In this document: positions 33,057 to 41,374 of the stretch, piece after piece | Layout of the letters: each line of letters starts with the position of its first letter | Numbering within the stretch: the first letter of the stretch is position 1 | DNA from: Paracoccus sp. (in: a-proteobacteria) | Lineage (GTDB): Bacteria; Pseudomonadota; Alphaproteobacteria; Rhodobacterales; Rhodobacteraceae | Reading direction: 5' to 3' | DNA length: 49,973 bases | Assembly: GCF_030536915.1 (NCBI RefSeq) | Contig: NZ_JAUNPC010000006.1 | Location: 8,180-58,152 of the forward strand | Translations under genes and position numbers: made by a program | Notes under the pieces: model-generated | What the model was told of the DNA's origin: nothing | What the model saw: the letters and a program-made list of their open reading frames with translations, nothing else | Database searches by the model: none

Positions 33057-33071
33057 TTAACCTTGCGTTAA
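33057..33071 (-). promoter_or_regulatory. Full CtrA-type binding site upstream of the endolysin gene
   Basis: On the minus strand the sequence reads TTAA-CGCAAGG-TTAAC, an exact match to the CtrA consensus. It sits in the 75-base gap between ccmE and the endolysin gene, 44-58 bases from the ATG. In R. capsulatus GTA lysis genes are known to depend on CtrA; here binding is inferred. Confidence 0.7.
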
Positions 33072-33088
33072 CCCACCGCGCGCTGCGC

Positions 33089-33532
33089 TCAGGAAGTCGG
33101 TTCCTTGTAGACGCCCTGCTCCTTCAGTGAATCGGCGACCTCGCGGGGCATGTAGTTCTCGTCATGCTTGGCCAGGATCTCGTCGGCGACAAAGACGCCA
33201 TCGACCATCTGCCCGGTCCCGATCATGCCGGCATTCTCGGCGAACAGGTCCGGCAGCACGCCGCGGAAGCTGACCGGCACGACCTCTCCCCCGTCGGTGA
33301 CGGCAAAGGTGACGGTCTCGCCCTCGCCCCGCGTGATCGAGCCTTCCTCGACCAGCCCGCCCAGGCGGAAGACCTCGCCCGCGGGCGGCGGCGCCTCGGC
33401 CAGCTGGCTGGGCGAGCGGTAAAGGTTGATGCCGTCGCGGAAGCCGTAGCCGATCAGCACGGTCGCCATGACCAGCGCGACAGCCGCCGCGATCAGGACC
33501 TGGATGCGCCGCTTCTTCTTGAGAGATTTCAT
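33089..33532 (-). CDS. ccmE: Cytochrome c maturation haem chaperone CcmE
   Basis: CcmE carries haem covalently on a histidine and passes it to the CcmF/H lyase in the periplasm. The 147-residue protein has a basic N-terminus, one membrane anchor (about 11-30), a beta-barrel domain and the haem-binding motif KHDENYMP with His123 and Tyr127. It lies 18 bases after murI. The other lyase genes are displaced by the lysis pair. Confidence 0.96.
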   Translation of the reverse strand: MKSLKKKRRIQVLIAAAVALVMATVLIGYGFRDGINLYRSPSQLAEAPPPAGEVFRLGGLVEEGSITRGEGETVTFAVTDGGEVVPVSFRGVLPDLFAENAGMIGTGQMVDGVFVADEILAKHDENYMPREVADSLKEQGVYKEPTS

Positions 33533-33550
33533 GATACTGCCCTTGCTTAC

Positions 33551-34363
33551 TCAGGCCGCTTCAAAGCGGATCGGATGGCGCAGGAATTGCGTGGCCTTGT
33601 TGCCGACCCGGTCCGGGTCGCCGGTGGTCAGATAGCGGGAACGGGTGCCCGACCCCAGGAACTCGGGCCTGCGGCGCAGGTAGTCTTCCAGGCTTTCAGC
33701 GACCAGCCCGGCTTGCGAATAGACATCGACATCCGACCCCAGCGCCTCGCGGAAGGCCTTTTCCATCAGCGGATAATGGGTGCAGCCGAGGATCGCGGCC
33801 TCGGGATGCGGCATCCGGCGCTTGAGCGCCTCGACATGGCTGCGCACGAGGGCCTCGGCCAGCATCTCGTCGCCGTCCTCGATGGCGTCCACGACCCCGC
33901 CGCAGGGCTGCGCCTCGACATCGACGCCGATGGCGCGGAAGGCCAGTTCCCGCTGAAAGGCGCGGCTGACGACGGTGGCGGGGGTGGCGAACAGGGCGAC
34001 GTGCTTGACCGCGACCTCGCGCGGGGGGCTGTTGTCGCCCCAATGACGTTCGGTCAGCGCCTCGATCAGCGGGACGAAGACGCCGAGGACGCGCTTGTCC
34101 TGGGGCAGCCAGCTTTCCTGCATCCGCTTCAGCGCGGCGGCGCTGGCGGTGTTGCAGGCGAGGATCACGAGGTCGCAGCCCTCGGCCCACAGCCGTTCCA
34201 CCCCTTTGCAGGTCAGGTCGAAGATGTCGTCATGGGTGCGGACCCCGTAAGGCGTATGGGCGTTGTCGCCCAAGTAGACCAGCGGCAGGTCCGGCATCCG
34301 GTTGGCGATCGCCTGATGGACGGTCAGGCCGCCCAGACCCGAATCGAAGACGCCGACTGCCAT
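33551..34363 (-). CDS. murI: Glutamate racemase
   Basis: MurI makes D-glutamate for peptidoglycan. The 270-residue protein shows [12 protein letters not shown] at its start, the catalytic cysteines in ACNTASA and GCTHYPLM, and the [11 protein letters not shown] segment. The ATG at 34363 has an excellent GGAGG ribosome site 5 bases upstream. It precedes ccmE in the same orientation. Confidence 0.96.
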   Translation of the reverse strand: MAVGVFDSGLGGLTVHQAIANRMPDLPLVYLGDNAHTPYGVRTHDDIFDLTCKGVERLWAEGCDLVILACNTASAAALKRMQESWLPQDKRVLGVFVPLIEALTERHWGDNSPPREVAVKHVALFATPATVVSRAFQRELAFRAIGVDVEAQPCGGVVDAIEDGDEMLAEALVRSHVEALKRRMPHPEAAILGCTHYPLMEKAFREALGSDVDVYSQAGLVAESLEDYLRRRPEFLGSGTRSRYLTTGDPDRVGNKATQFLRHPIRFEAA

Positions 34364-34445
34364 CCGAACCTCCGTGAAGCGTGGGTCACATCTAGGCCCC
34401 GCAAGGGGCAAGTTCCATGACCTTGGTCATCTTGTCGCGTCCGAC

Positions 34446-35252
34446 TTACCGCGCACGCCCCGAGGACACGTCCGCCACCGCCTGCGCCACCCGCGCCTGC
34501 CGCTGGGCGCGGGACGGATGCGTGCCCAGGATCTTGTCGCCCGGATCGGGGATGCGGGTGAAGAACTCGGCCCCGCGCACCGGGTCGTAGCCCGCGTTCA
34601 GGGCGATGATGGCGCCGAGGTAATCGGCCTGCAGTTCCCAATCGCGGGAATAATAGCGCGCGCCCACATTGGCCCCCATCTGCTGCGCCGCCCGGATCGT
34701 CGCAGGGTCCGCGCCCGAGGCCGCGACGATCCCCGACAGGATCACCGCCCCCGCCGTCGCCGCCCCCGTGCGCTGGTCGATGTGGTTGAGGATGTGATGC
34801 GAGGCCTCGTGCCCGACCACGAAGGCCAGCTCATCGGCGTTCCGCGCCTCGGCGATCAGCGACAATGTGAAGCCGATGATCGGGCGCCCGGTGTTGTCCA
34901 GCGTCTGGAAGGCGTTGGGTTCCAGCCCCGGCCGGTCGTCCACGACGAACTGGAAGTCGCAGTTGATCTGGGCCTGGCGGCGCTGGATGCATTCACGCTC
35001 GACCACGGGTTCCATCGAGCGGATCACCGCCGTGAAGCTCATCGCCGTGCCCTGCGGAGTGCGCGGGATGTCGGGGCTGACATTCCGGACGACGGGGGCG
35101 GAGATAACGGGATCGGAGGGCAGCGGCATCCCCTCCTGCACCGCGCAGCCGGCCAGCGCGGCGGCGATGACTGCCAGCGCCATCCACTTCACGGTCCGCG
35201 CACCGCCACAAGGGTGAAGGCGGCAGGCCCGGGGCGTCGGCAGTGTCGTCAT
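34446..35252 (-). CDS. M48-family metalloprotease, probable lipoprotein
   Basis: The 268-residue product has the zinc motif HEASH followed by NH, and the third-ligand region WELQADYLG, as in M48 proteases (BepA/LoiP type) that act on envelope proteins. A lipobox LAGC lies after a hydrophobic stretch, suggesting a lipid-anchored periplasmic enzyme. The ATG at 35252 (AGGAA 5-6 bases upstream) gives a long positively charged n-region. A GTG at 35192 just before the hydrophobic stretch would give a more typical signal peptide. Confidence 0.85.
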   Translation of the reverse strand: MTTLPTPRACRLHPCGGARTVKWMALAVIAAALAGCAVQEGMPLPSDPVISAPVVRNVSPDIPRTPQGTAMSFTAVIRSMEPVVERECIQRRQAQINCDFQFVVDDRPGLEPNAFQTLDNTGRPIIGFTLSLIAEARNADELAFVVGHEASHHILNHIDQRTGAATAGAVILSGIVAASGADPATIRAAQQMGANVGARYYSRDWELQADYLGAIIALNAGYDPVRGAEFFTRIPDPGDKILGTHPSRAQRQARVAQAVADVSSGRAR

Positions 35253-35390
35253 GTCGTTCCTGCTGTATCGAGGCATCGCTGTCGCGCGCCAACCTACAGG
35301 CTAATCCCGGCTGCTGCAAAGCGGCGGGGTTGCCCCTGCCGCGCTCTCACGCGAATGTTGCCCTTCTGCTTCATCCGCGCGGGGCCGGCC

Positions 35391-35633
35391 ATGTTCACTA
35401 TCGAGCACGATTTCGATTCGACCGTCATCACCCTGGTCGACGAGGCCGATCCCGGCGCCCGGCCGCTGAACGAGGACGTGGTAATCCGGTCCTTTGACGA
35501 CCAGGTGGTGATCGAGCAGATGGAGCGTGAAGGCTCGGGCGTGTCCCGCATCGTCCTGTCGATGGAGCAGTTGAACGAATTGCGCGCCGCCCTGAACCTG
35601 CCCGAGGGCAACTATCGCCTGGCGCGCGGCTGA
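35391..35633 (+). CDS. Small conserved hypothetical protein
   Basis: An 80-residue acidic protein beginning MFTIEHDFDSTVITLVDE. It has no membrane segment, signal peptide or known motif. The regular alternation of hydrophobic and polar residues suggests a folded alpha/beta domain. It ends two bases before the end of the convergent DUF167 gene. No clear ribosome site is visible. I do not recognise a function. Confidence 0.65.
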   Translation: MFTIEHDFDSTVITLVDEADPGARPLNEDVVIRSFDDQVVIEQMEREGSGVSRIVLSMEQLNELRAALNLPEGNYRLARG

Positions 35634-35635
35634 GG

Positions 35636-35896
35636 TCAGTCGATCCGGAAGACCTTGTCGCGCGAGGTGGCCCCGCCGGTCAGCGTCAGCCGCGAGGGCG
35701 CGATCCCCAGCGCGCGGGCCAGCAGCTTGCGGGTGGCGGCATTGGCCTTGCCGTTTTCAGGCGGTGCGGTCACGCGGACATGGATGCCGCCTGCCTCATC
35801 CAGCGTCACCGCGTCGCGCCCGCCGCGCGGGGTCACGCGCACCGCGATCCGGGCGCCCGGAACGGCAAGCGGGGAAAGGTCGGGCAGCCGGGCCAT
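35636..35896 (-). CDS. DUF167/YggU family protein
   Basis: The 86-residue protein matches the small UPF0235 family: RVTPRGGRDAV near the start, then VRVTAPPENGKANAA and a final SRDKVFRI. The family has a conserved fold and no settled function. It converges with the 80-residue gene next to it. Confidence 0.88.
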   Translation of the reverse strand: MARLPDLSPLAVPGARIAVRVTPRGGRDAVTLDEAGGIHVRVTAPPENGKANAATRKLLARALGIAPSRLTLTGGATSRDKVFRID

Positions 35897-36004
35897 GCCC
35901 GTCCTTGCAGCGCCGGCGGGCCGCGCGTCAACCCGGCCGCATGGCTTTCAAAACCGGGCCTGCGCCGCTATGGCTCGGGCCAGGGCAGCACAGGAGGCAT
36001 CGCG

Positions 36005-36571
36005 ATGCAGCATCAGAACCCCCAGGCTCTTGAATTCCTTGGCCGCCGCCGTTCGCACCCGCCGAAGACGCTGGCTGCGCCGGGACCGGACCGCGCGCAA
36101 CTGATGGATCTGCTGACCATCGCCGCGCGGGTGCCCGACCACGGCAAGCTGGAACCCTGGCGCTTCGTCGTGCTGGAACGCGGGACGCTGGACCGGCTCG
36201 CGCCCACGCTCGCCGCCTATGTCCGCGACAAGGGCGGCGACGCGGCGGCGGCGGACAAGGCCGCCAGCGCCTTTGCCTCTCCGGTCATCGTGGCGGTGGT
36301 ATCCTGCCCGGCCGAGAGCCCGAAGATCCCGCAATGGGAACAGGAGATGTCGGCCGGCGCGGTCTGCCTGTCGCTGCTGAACGCGGCGCTCGCCGCCGGC
36401 TGGGGCGCCGCCTGGCTGTCCGGCCCCGCGACCGACGCGGATTTCGCGGCCGCGCATCTGGGCGTCCGGGCGCCCGAACGCATCGTCGGGCTGGTCCATA
36501 TCGGCAGCCGCACGGGCGAGGTGCCGGACCGGCCCCGTCCCGACGTGGCCGCGCGGACGAGCTTTCTGTGA
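36005..36571 (+). CDS. Nitroreductase family protein
   Basis: The 188-residue flavoprotein has the family's FMN-binding start (RRSHPPKTL, then ARVPDHGKLEPWRF), a central AGAVCLSLLNAALAAGWGAAWLSGP block and the terminal RPRPD region. Enzymes of this type reduce nitro groups or quinones with NAD(P)H. A strong AGGAGG site precedes the ATG. Its stop overlaps the next gene as GTGA. Confidence 0.93.
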   Translation: MQHQNPQALEFLGRRRSHPPKTLAAPGPDRAQLMDLLTIAARVPDHGKLEPWRFVVLERGTLDRLAPTLAAYVRDKGGDAAAADKAASAFASPVIVAVVSCPAESPKIPQWEQEMSAGAVCLSLLNAALAAGWGAAWLSGPATDADFAAAHLGVRAPERIVGLVHIGSRTGEVPDRPRPDVAARTSFL

Positions 36572-37260
36572 TCCCGGCCCTGCGCGCGCTGGCGCTTGGC
36601 GTGGCGGACCTGTTCCGCCCGCGCGTCTTTGCCGTGCTGGCCATGGGCGTGGCGCTGACGCTGGGGCTGTTCATCCTGCTTCAGGCGCTGGCCTTCTGGG
36701 CGCTGCGCGCCTGGGGTCCTGAATCCATCGCCCTGCCCTGGATCGGCAGCCTTCCCATCGGCGAGGCGCTGTCCTGGGGCTCGCTGGCGCTGTTCCCGCT
36801 CATGAGCCTGTTTCTCGCCGCGCCGGTCGCGGCAGGCTTTGCGGGGCTCTTTTCGGAACAGGTGTCGGAAACCGTCGAAGCCGCCCATGGCTATCCCCGC
36901 GGGACCAGCCTCGGGCTGCTGGACGGGCTGGCGGAATCGCTGCTGGTGATCGGCGCCGTGGTGGTCGTCAGCATCGCCGTGCTGATCCTGACACCCTTTG
37001 TCGGTCCCCTGGCGCCGATCCTGTTCTACGCCGCGAACGGCTGGCTGCTGGGGCGCGAGTTCTTCCAGATGGTCGCCCGCCGCCACCTGCCGGCCGAGCA
37101 GGCGGACCGGCTGCGCAAGCGCCGCCCGGGCGCGGTGGTCACGCTTGGGATCGGCGTCGCCCTGCTGCTGACGGTGCCGCTGCTGAACATCCTGGTGCCG
37201 GTGCTGGCCGCCGCGGCCTATACGCACCTGTTCCACATCGTCAGCGCGAGACGCGGTTGA
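36568..37260 (+). CDS. EI24/CysZ-like membrane protein
   Basis: The 230-residue protein begins with GTG overlapping the nitroreductase stop. It has four to six hydrophobic helices and the conserved ANGWLLGREFF segment of the EI24/CysZ family. CysZ imports sulfate in enterobacteria; a sulfate role here is unproven because no cys genes are near. It overlaps the convergent DUF1467 gene by 20 bases. Confidence 0.85.
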   Translation: MIPALRALALGVADLFRPRVFAVLAMGVALTLGLFILLQALAFWALRAWGPESIALPWIGSLPIGEALSWGSLALFPLMSLFLAAPVAAGFAGLFSEQVSETVEAAHGYPRGTSLGLLDGLAESLLVIGAVVVVSIAVLILTPFVGPLAPILFYAANGWLLGREFFQMVARRHLPAEQADRLRKRRPGAVVTLGIGVALLLTVPLLNILVPVLAAAAYTHLFHIVSARRG

Positions 37261-37510
37261 AATCCATCATGTCCTGCCGGGTGATGATGCCCGCGTCGAG
37301 GAAAAGCCAGATCCCGCCCACCAGCAGCGCCGAGATCGCCAGCGCCCAAAGCGCCTTTTTCCCCAGCATCGGCCGCATCGGCGCCCCTTCCGGCGTGCCG
37401 GGGACTATGTGGCCTGCCTCGGCCTGGCTCTGGTGCCCGATCGGCAGCAGCAGGAACATGACCACGAAAAACAGCGAGGCGAACAGGACAAGGCCCCCGG
37501 TGATCGTCAT
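37241..37510 (-). CDS. DUF1467 family small membrane protein
   Basis: An 89-residue protein with two transmembrane helices (GLVLFASLFFVVMFLLLP and ALWALAISALLVGGIWLFL) and a short loop ending MRPMLGKK. It matches DUF1467, found next to methylmalonyl-CoA epimerase in many alphaproteobacteria. Its ATG shares one base with the mce stop (TGATG), implying translational coupling. The function is unknown. Confidence 0.85.
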   Translation of the reverse strand: MTITGGLVLFASLFFVVMFLLLPIGHQSQAEAGHIVPGTPEGAPMRPMLGKKALWALAISALLVGGIWLFLDAGIITRQDMMDFNRVSR

Positions 37511-37914
37511 CAGACCTGCTCCAGCTCGATCAGGCAGCCGTTGAAGTCCTTGGGATGCAGGAACAGCACCGGCTTGCCATGGGCGCCGATCTTCGGTTCC
37601 CCGTCGCCCAGAACGCGGGCGCCCTGCGCCTTCAGCGTGTCGCGGGCGGACAGGATGTCCTCGACCTCGAAGCACATGTGATGGATGCCGCCCGAGGGGT
37701 TCTTGTCGAGGAAGCCCTTGATCGGGCTGTTCTCGCCCAGCGGATAGAGCAGCTCGATCTTGGTGTTCGGCAGCTCGATGAAGACGACGGTCACGCCATG
37801 ATCGGGTTCGTCCTGCGGCGGGCCGACGGTCGCGCCCAGCGTGTCACGATACTGCGCCGATGCCGCCTCAAGGTCGGGGACGGCGATGGCGACATGGTTC
37901 AGACGTCCGATCAT
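37510..37914 (-). CDS. mce: Methylmalonyl-CoA epimerase
   Basis: The enzyme interconverts (R)- and (S)-methylmalonyl-CoA in propionate and ethylmalonyl-CoA metabolism. The 134-residue glyoxalase-fold protein has metal ligands in NHVAIAVPDL (His), the IELLYP strand, GGIHHMCFEVED and FLHPKDFNGCLIELEQ. The ATG at 37914 has GGAGG 5 bases upstream. A CtrA-like sequence lies 64 bases upstream, shared with the divergent response regulator gene. Confidence 0.94.
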   Translation of the reverse strand: MIGRLNHVAIAVPDLEAASAQYRDTLGATVGPPQDEPDHGVTVVFIELPNTKIELLYPLGENSPIKGFLDKNPSGGIHHMCFEVEDILSARDTLKAQGARVLGDGEPKIGAHGKPVLFLHPKDFNGCLIELEQV

Positions 37915-37977
37915 GGGGGCCTCCGGCTGTTTCGCCTTCATTAGTCGCTGGTCCCCGCAAGGGAAAGACCCTTGGGG

Positions 37978-37992
37978 TTAACCATGCGTTAG
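37978..37992. promoter_or_regulatory. CtrA-like site (one mismatch) before the response regulator gene
   Basis: The sequence is TTAA-CCATGCG-TTAG; on the minus strand it reads CTAA-CGCATGG-TTAAC. One base differs from the full CtrA consensus. It is 49-63 bases upstream of the response regulator start, a spacing close to that of the endolysin site. Confidence 0.4.
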
Positions 37993-38040
37993 GGACAGGG
38001 GGCTAGCCTTCGATCATGCGCGATTCGAAAGGACGACGCC

Positions 38041-38775
38041 ATGGAACGACAGGTTGCCGCTGTTCACGACGAGTCCACTCCGCTGTGGCGGGGTGCGCCG
38101 CCGGGCCGCCCGCTGACCGGCTTGACCGTGCTGGTGGTCGAGGATTCGCGCTTCGCGTCCGAGGCAGTGCGGCTGCTCTGCCTGCGTTCGGGCGCGCGCA
38201 TCCGCCGGGCCGACTGCCTGCGGACGGCCGCACGGCATCTGCAGATGTATCGTCCGGCGGTGGTGATCGTGGATCTCGGGCTGCCGGACGGAAACGGGGC
38301 GCAACTAATTGCGCAGATGGCCGCGATGGCGCCGCGGGTGCCGGTCGTGCTGGGGATGTCGGGCGATCCCGACAACGGACCCGTGGCGCTTGCCGCCGGC
38401 GCGGACGGATTCATGTCGAAGCCGATCGAAAGTCTTGCGCTGTTCCAGCACGCGATCCTGTCGGTGCTGCCGCCTGGGGCGCGGCCGACCGGGCTGAGGG
38501 TTGTCAGCGACGAGATGGTGTCCCCCGACCAGGGCGCGCTGCGCGACGACCTGGCCCATGTGGCCGAGGTGCTGGCCTCGTCAGCCGACACCGGCGCCAT
38601 CGATTATATTGCGCGCTTCCTTGCGGGCGTGGCGCGATCCGCCCGCGACGAGCCGCTGGAACAGGCGGCGGCGGCGCTGGCCCGCGACCATTCGGCGGGA
38701 CGAGCGGTCGCGGCGGATCTGGCCCGGATCAGCGGGCTGGTGCAGGACCGGCTTTCGGCCGCGAAGGGCGCCTGA
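38041..38775 (+). CDS. Response regulator with receiver domain and helical C-terminal region
   Basis: The 244-residue protein has a receiver domain at about 27-135: acidic pair VVEDS (Glu34, Asp35), phospho-acceptor Asp78 in VIVDLGLPDG, Ser107 in GMSGD and Lys127 in MSKP. The remaining 110 residues are helical and Ala/Asp-rich, with no DNA-binding or enzymatic motif that I recognise. It may act by protein contact or phosphotransfer. There is no adjacent kinase. GGA lies just upstream of the ATG, and a CtrA-like site precedes it. Confidence 0.85.
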   Translation: MERQVAAVHDESTPLWRGAPPGRPLTGLTVLVVEDSRFASEAVRLLCLRSGARIRRADCLRTAARHLQMYRPAVVIVDLGLPDGNGAQLIAQMAAMAPRVPVVLGMSGDPDNGPVALAAGADGFMSKPIESLALFQHAILSVLPPGARPTGLRVVSDEMVSPDQGALRDDLAHVAEVLASSADTGAIDYIARFLAGVARSARDEPLEQAAAALARDHSAGRAVAADLARISGLVQDRLSAAKGA

Positions 38776-38784
38776 GCCCCGCCG

Positions 38785-39054
38785 TTACTTGAGCAGGCTG
38801 TCCTTGGACGCGCGGCGGTTCATCCCGCCGGACGGACGCCGGGCGCGGTCGGCCTCGGACTGGCAGGCGACGCAAAGGGTCACGCCGGGCTGGGCGCGGC
38901 GGCGCGCCTCGGGGATCGGCTCGCCGCAGTCGGCGCATTCCGCCAGGCTCTCGCCGCCCTTGCGGTTGCGCAGCCGCATCCGCGCCAGCGCCTCGGCGGT
39001 GCTGACCTCGATCTGCTGATTGACTGCGTCATCCGTTGCCCAGCCGCCTGCCAT
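38785..39054 (-). CDS. DksA/TraR-type C4 zinc finger protein
   Basis: The 89-residue protein has a four-cysteine zinc finger (CADCG, 17 residues later CVACQ) after a short helical arm. This matches small DksA/TraR-like regulators that bind RNA polymerase. The start at 39054 gives the compact family length; an ATG at 39081 would add nine residues but has no ribosome site. It is divergent from ihfA. Confidence 0.85.
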   Translation of the reverse strand: MAGGWATDDAVNQQIEVSTAEALARMRLRNRKGGESLAECADCGEPIPEARRRAQPGVTLCVACQSEADRARRPSGGMNRRASKDSLLK

Positions 39055-39214
39055 CGCGCACGGTCCATCCCCTGTTTTCATGGATGATAGGCAGGCGGGG
39101 CATGTGGGGCAAGGCAGCAGCGCATTGGCCCGCGCCGGCCGGAACGAAGCGCCCTTGTGGTCGTTGACTTCGATTACATGCGACAACAGTGTGTTAGAAA
39201 CGAAAGGTCCCGGC

Positions 39215-39514
39215 ATGAGCGACAAGACGCTGACCCGAATGGATCTGGCCGAAGCGGTTTTCCGCGAGGTCGGCCTGTCCCGCCATGAAAGCGCGCAGCT
39301 TGTCGAAAGCGTGCTGGGCCATGTCTCGGACGCGCTGGTGCGCGGCGAGCAGGTCAAGATCTCGTCTTTCGGCACCTTTTCGGTGCGCGACAAGAACGAA
39401 CGCGTCGGCCGCAACCCCAAGACCGGGGAAGAGGTGCCGATCACGCCCCGCCGCGTCCTGTCGTTCCGCCCGTCGCACCTGATGAAGGAACGCGTCGCGG
39501 CGGGCAACAGATAG
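39215..39514 (+). CDS. ihfA: Integration host factor subunit alpha
   Basis: IHF alpha pairs with IHF beta to bend DNA at promoters, origins and recombination sites. The 99-residue protein has the family layout with [11 protein letters not shown] and the DNA-arm motif [19 protein letters not shown] -35-like element lies at 39164-39169, but I could not assign a good -10. The gene is 7 bases before a MerR regulator, a pairing common in this bacterial group. Confidence 0.95.
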   Translation: MSDKTLTRMDLAEAVFREVGLSRHESAQLVESVLGHVSDALVRGEQVKISSFGTFSVRDKNERVGRNPKTGEEVPITPRRVLSFRPSHLMKERVAAGNR

Positions 39515-39521
39515 GCCGCCC

Positions 39522-40091
39522 ATGAAATCGCCGCAGGCCTTCCGCAGCATCGGCGAGGTGGCGGGGCTGGTTGGCGTGGCGACCCATGTCCTGCGCTACT
39601 GGGAAACGCAGTTCCCCGCGCTTGCCCCGGTCCGCCGCCCCGACGGGCGGCGCTATTACCGGCCGGACGACCTGTTCTTGGCCGCAGGTCTTTGCGAGGT
39701 CATGCGCGAGGATGGCCTGACCATCCGGGGCGCGCGGCGACTGATCGAGAGGGACAAGGGCGCCGCCATCCGCCAGCGCGGACGCCAGCGCCTGCAGGGC
39801 GTGCTGTCCCCGGATATGGAAGACCGCAGCCAGCACGGGACGAACGGCGGGAAACCGCACTCATCGCCGCAACAGGAGCCTTCCGATGCCACCCATCCCC
39901 AGGAAAAAGGCTTGCCGACAACGGCGGACGGGACTGGCGATGCGCAGGACCATGTCGCCATGCACGCCGGCTGGCTTGCGCGGCTGAACGCCACTGCCGC
40001 GGTGCTGCGCGGCGGGACCATCGCCCTGCCCGACGCGGCCCGCGATCTCGCGCAGGCGCTGCATGCGGGCCGGACGGAGAGGCAATCCTGA
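39522..40091 (+). CDS. MerR family transcriptional regulator
   Basis: The 189-residue protein has an N-terminal MerR helix-turn-helix (FRSIGEVAGLVGVATHVLRYWE) and the wing with RRPDGRRYYRPDD. A low-complexity polar linker of about 50 residues and a short C-terminal helix follow. It lacks the cysteines of metal-sensing members, so the effector is unknown. It is probably cotranscribed with ihfA. Confidence 0.9.
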   Translation: MKSPQAFRSIGEVAGLVGVATHVLRYWETQFPALAPVRRPDGRRYYRPDDLFLAAGLCEVMREDGLTIRGARRLIERDKGAAIRQRGRQRLQGVLSPDMEDRSQHGTNGGKPHSSPQQEPSDATHPQEKGLPTTADGTGDAQDHVAMHAGWLARLNATAAVLRGGTIALPDAARDLAQALHAGRTERQS

Positions 40092-40120
40092 CGGCAGCGC
40101 GGAAATCGCCCGGCGGCCCC

Positions 40121-40150
40121 TTGTGCAGCCCCGCGGCTTCGATCTATACG
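40121..40150 (+). promoter_or_regulatory. Promoter of tRNA-Pro
   Basis: TTGTGC (40121-40126) and TATACG (40145-40150) are 18 bases apart, with the -10 element ending 8 bases before the mature tRNA. Confidence 0.5.
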
Positions 40151-40158
40151 GCTCGCGT

Positions 40159-40236
40159 CGGGCCGTGGCGCAGTCTGGTTAGCGCGTCCGTCTGGGGGGC
40201 GGAAGGCCGCGAGTTCGAATCTCGCCGGCCCGACCA
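40159..40236 (+). tRNA. tRNA-Pro (anticodon GGG)
   Basis: Acceptor stem CGGGCCG/CGGCCCG with an encoded CCA end. The anticodon stem is TCCGT/GCGGA around CTGGGGG, giving anticodon GGG, and the T loop is GTTCGAAT. The gene is 78 bases and is followed by a strong terminator. Confidence 0.95.
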
Positions 40237-40240
40237 TCAC

Positions 40241-40270
40241 GAAACGCCCACCCTTCGGGGTGGGCGTTCG
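40241..40270 (+). terminator. Terminator after tRNA-Pro
   Basis: AACGCCCACCC and GGGTGGGCGTT form an 11-bp stem around a TTCG tetraloop, just after the tRNA. The T run is short. Confidence 0.75.
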
Positions 40271-40303
40271 ACAATCAGGAAACCGGCCTAAGGACTTGTT
40301 GAG

Positions 40304-41371
40304 ATGAACGGCGTTCTTCCCGACAGCGCCCTGCGCCGCCTGATCGACGAAGGCGCGATCCGCGCCGCTACCGACATCACCCCGGACCAAATCCAGCCCG
40401 CCAGCCTCGACCTGCGGCTGGGTACCGCCGCCTGGCGGCTGCGGGCCTCGTTCCTTGCGGGCCGGGGGTGCAGCGTCGCGGACCGGCTGGCCGATTTCGA
40501 GATGCACCGCATGGACCTGACCCAAGGCGCGGTGCTGGAAAAGGGCTGCGTCTATCTGGTCCCGCTGCTCGAACGCATCACCCTGCCCGACGGGATCGAG
40601 GCCGTGGCGAACGCCAAGTCCTCGACCGGCCGCCTCGACCTGCTGACCCGGCTCGTCACCGATGACGGGACCGAGTTCGACCGGCTTCCACCCGGCTACG
40701 ACGGCCCGCTTTACGCCGAGATCTGCCCGCGCAGCTTTTCGGTTCTGGTCCGGCCGGGGATGCGGCTGAACCAGTTGCGCCTGCGCCGGGGCCACACGGT
40801 TCTGGACGACGACGCCCTCGCCGCGCTGCATGCCGCCGAGCCGCTGGTCGGCGGCGAGCCGCTGATCGACGGGGGCCTGGGCTTCTCGGTCGACCTGCGC
40901 CCCGCCACAAGCGAACTTGTGGGCTATCGCGCCCGGCCCCATACCGGCGTCATCGACCTCGACCGCATCGGCGGCTACGAGGCGCGCAATTTCTGGGACG
41001 AGCTGCGCGCCGAGCAGGGGCGCCTGATCCTCGATCCCGGCGCCTTCTACATCCTCGTCAGCCGCGAGGCGGTGTCGATCCCGCCCGACCACGCGGCCGA
41101 GATGTCACCCTATCTGGCCATGGTCGGCGAGTTCCGGGTCCATTACGCGGGCTTCTTCGACCCCGGCTTCGGTCACGGGCCGGCTGGCAGCGGCGCCCGC
41201 GGCGTGCTGGAGGTGCGCTGCCACGAGGCGCCCTTTGCGCTGGAACACGGGCAGGTCGTCGGCCGGCTGGTCTATGAACGCATGGCCGAACCGCCCGAGC
41301 GGCTTTACGGCAGCGGCATCGCCTCGAACTACCAGGGGCAGGGGCTGAAGCTGGCCAAGCAGTTCCGCTGA
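40304..41371 (+). CDS. dcd: 2'-deoxycytidine 5'-triphosphate deaminase, double-domain type
   Basis: Deaminates dCTP to dUTP for thymidylate synthesis. At 355 residues it is the double-length alphaproteobacterial form, with two dUTPase/Dcd-fold halves. The N-terminal half has QPASLDLRLG and NAKSSTGRLDLLTRLV with the conserved active-site Ser and Arg. The C-terminal half ends with ASNYQGQGLKLAKQF, the nucleotide-closing tail. It is not adjacent to other nucleotide genes here. Confidence 0.93.
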   Translation: MNGVLPDSALRRLIDEGAIRAATDITPDQIQPASLDLRLGTAAWRLRASFLAGRGCSVADRLADFEMHRMDLTQGAVLEKGCVYLVPLLERITLPDGIEAVANAKSSTGRLDLLTRLVTDDGTEFDRLPPGYDGPLYAEICPRSFSVLVRPGMRLNQLRLRRGHTVLDDDALAALHAAEPLVGGEPLIDGGLGFSVDLRPATSELVGYRARPHTGVIDLDRIGGYEARNFWDELRAEQGRLILDPGAFYILVSREAVSIPPDHAAEMSPYLAMVGEFRVHYAGFFDPGFGHGPAGSGARGVLEVRCHEAPFALEHGQVVGRLVYERMAEPPERLYGSGIASNYQGQGLKLAKQFR

Positions 41372-41374
41372 GGC

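Noticed and set aside
38300-38316. GCGCAA-CTAA-TTGCGC palindrome
   Set aside because: It lies inside the receiver-domain coding sequence and is explained by codons; no regulatory context.
40159-40236. tRNA-Pro as an attachment site of an integrated element
   Set aside because: No integrase gene, no direct repeat of the tRNA 3' end and ordinary housekeeping genes on both sides.
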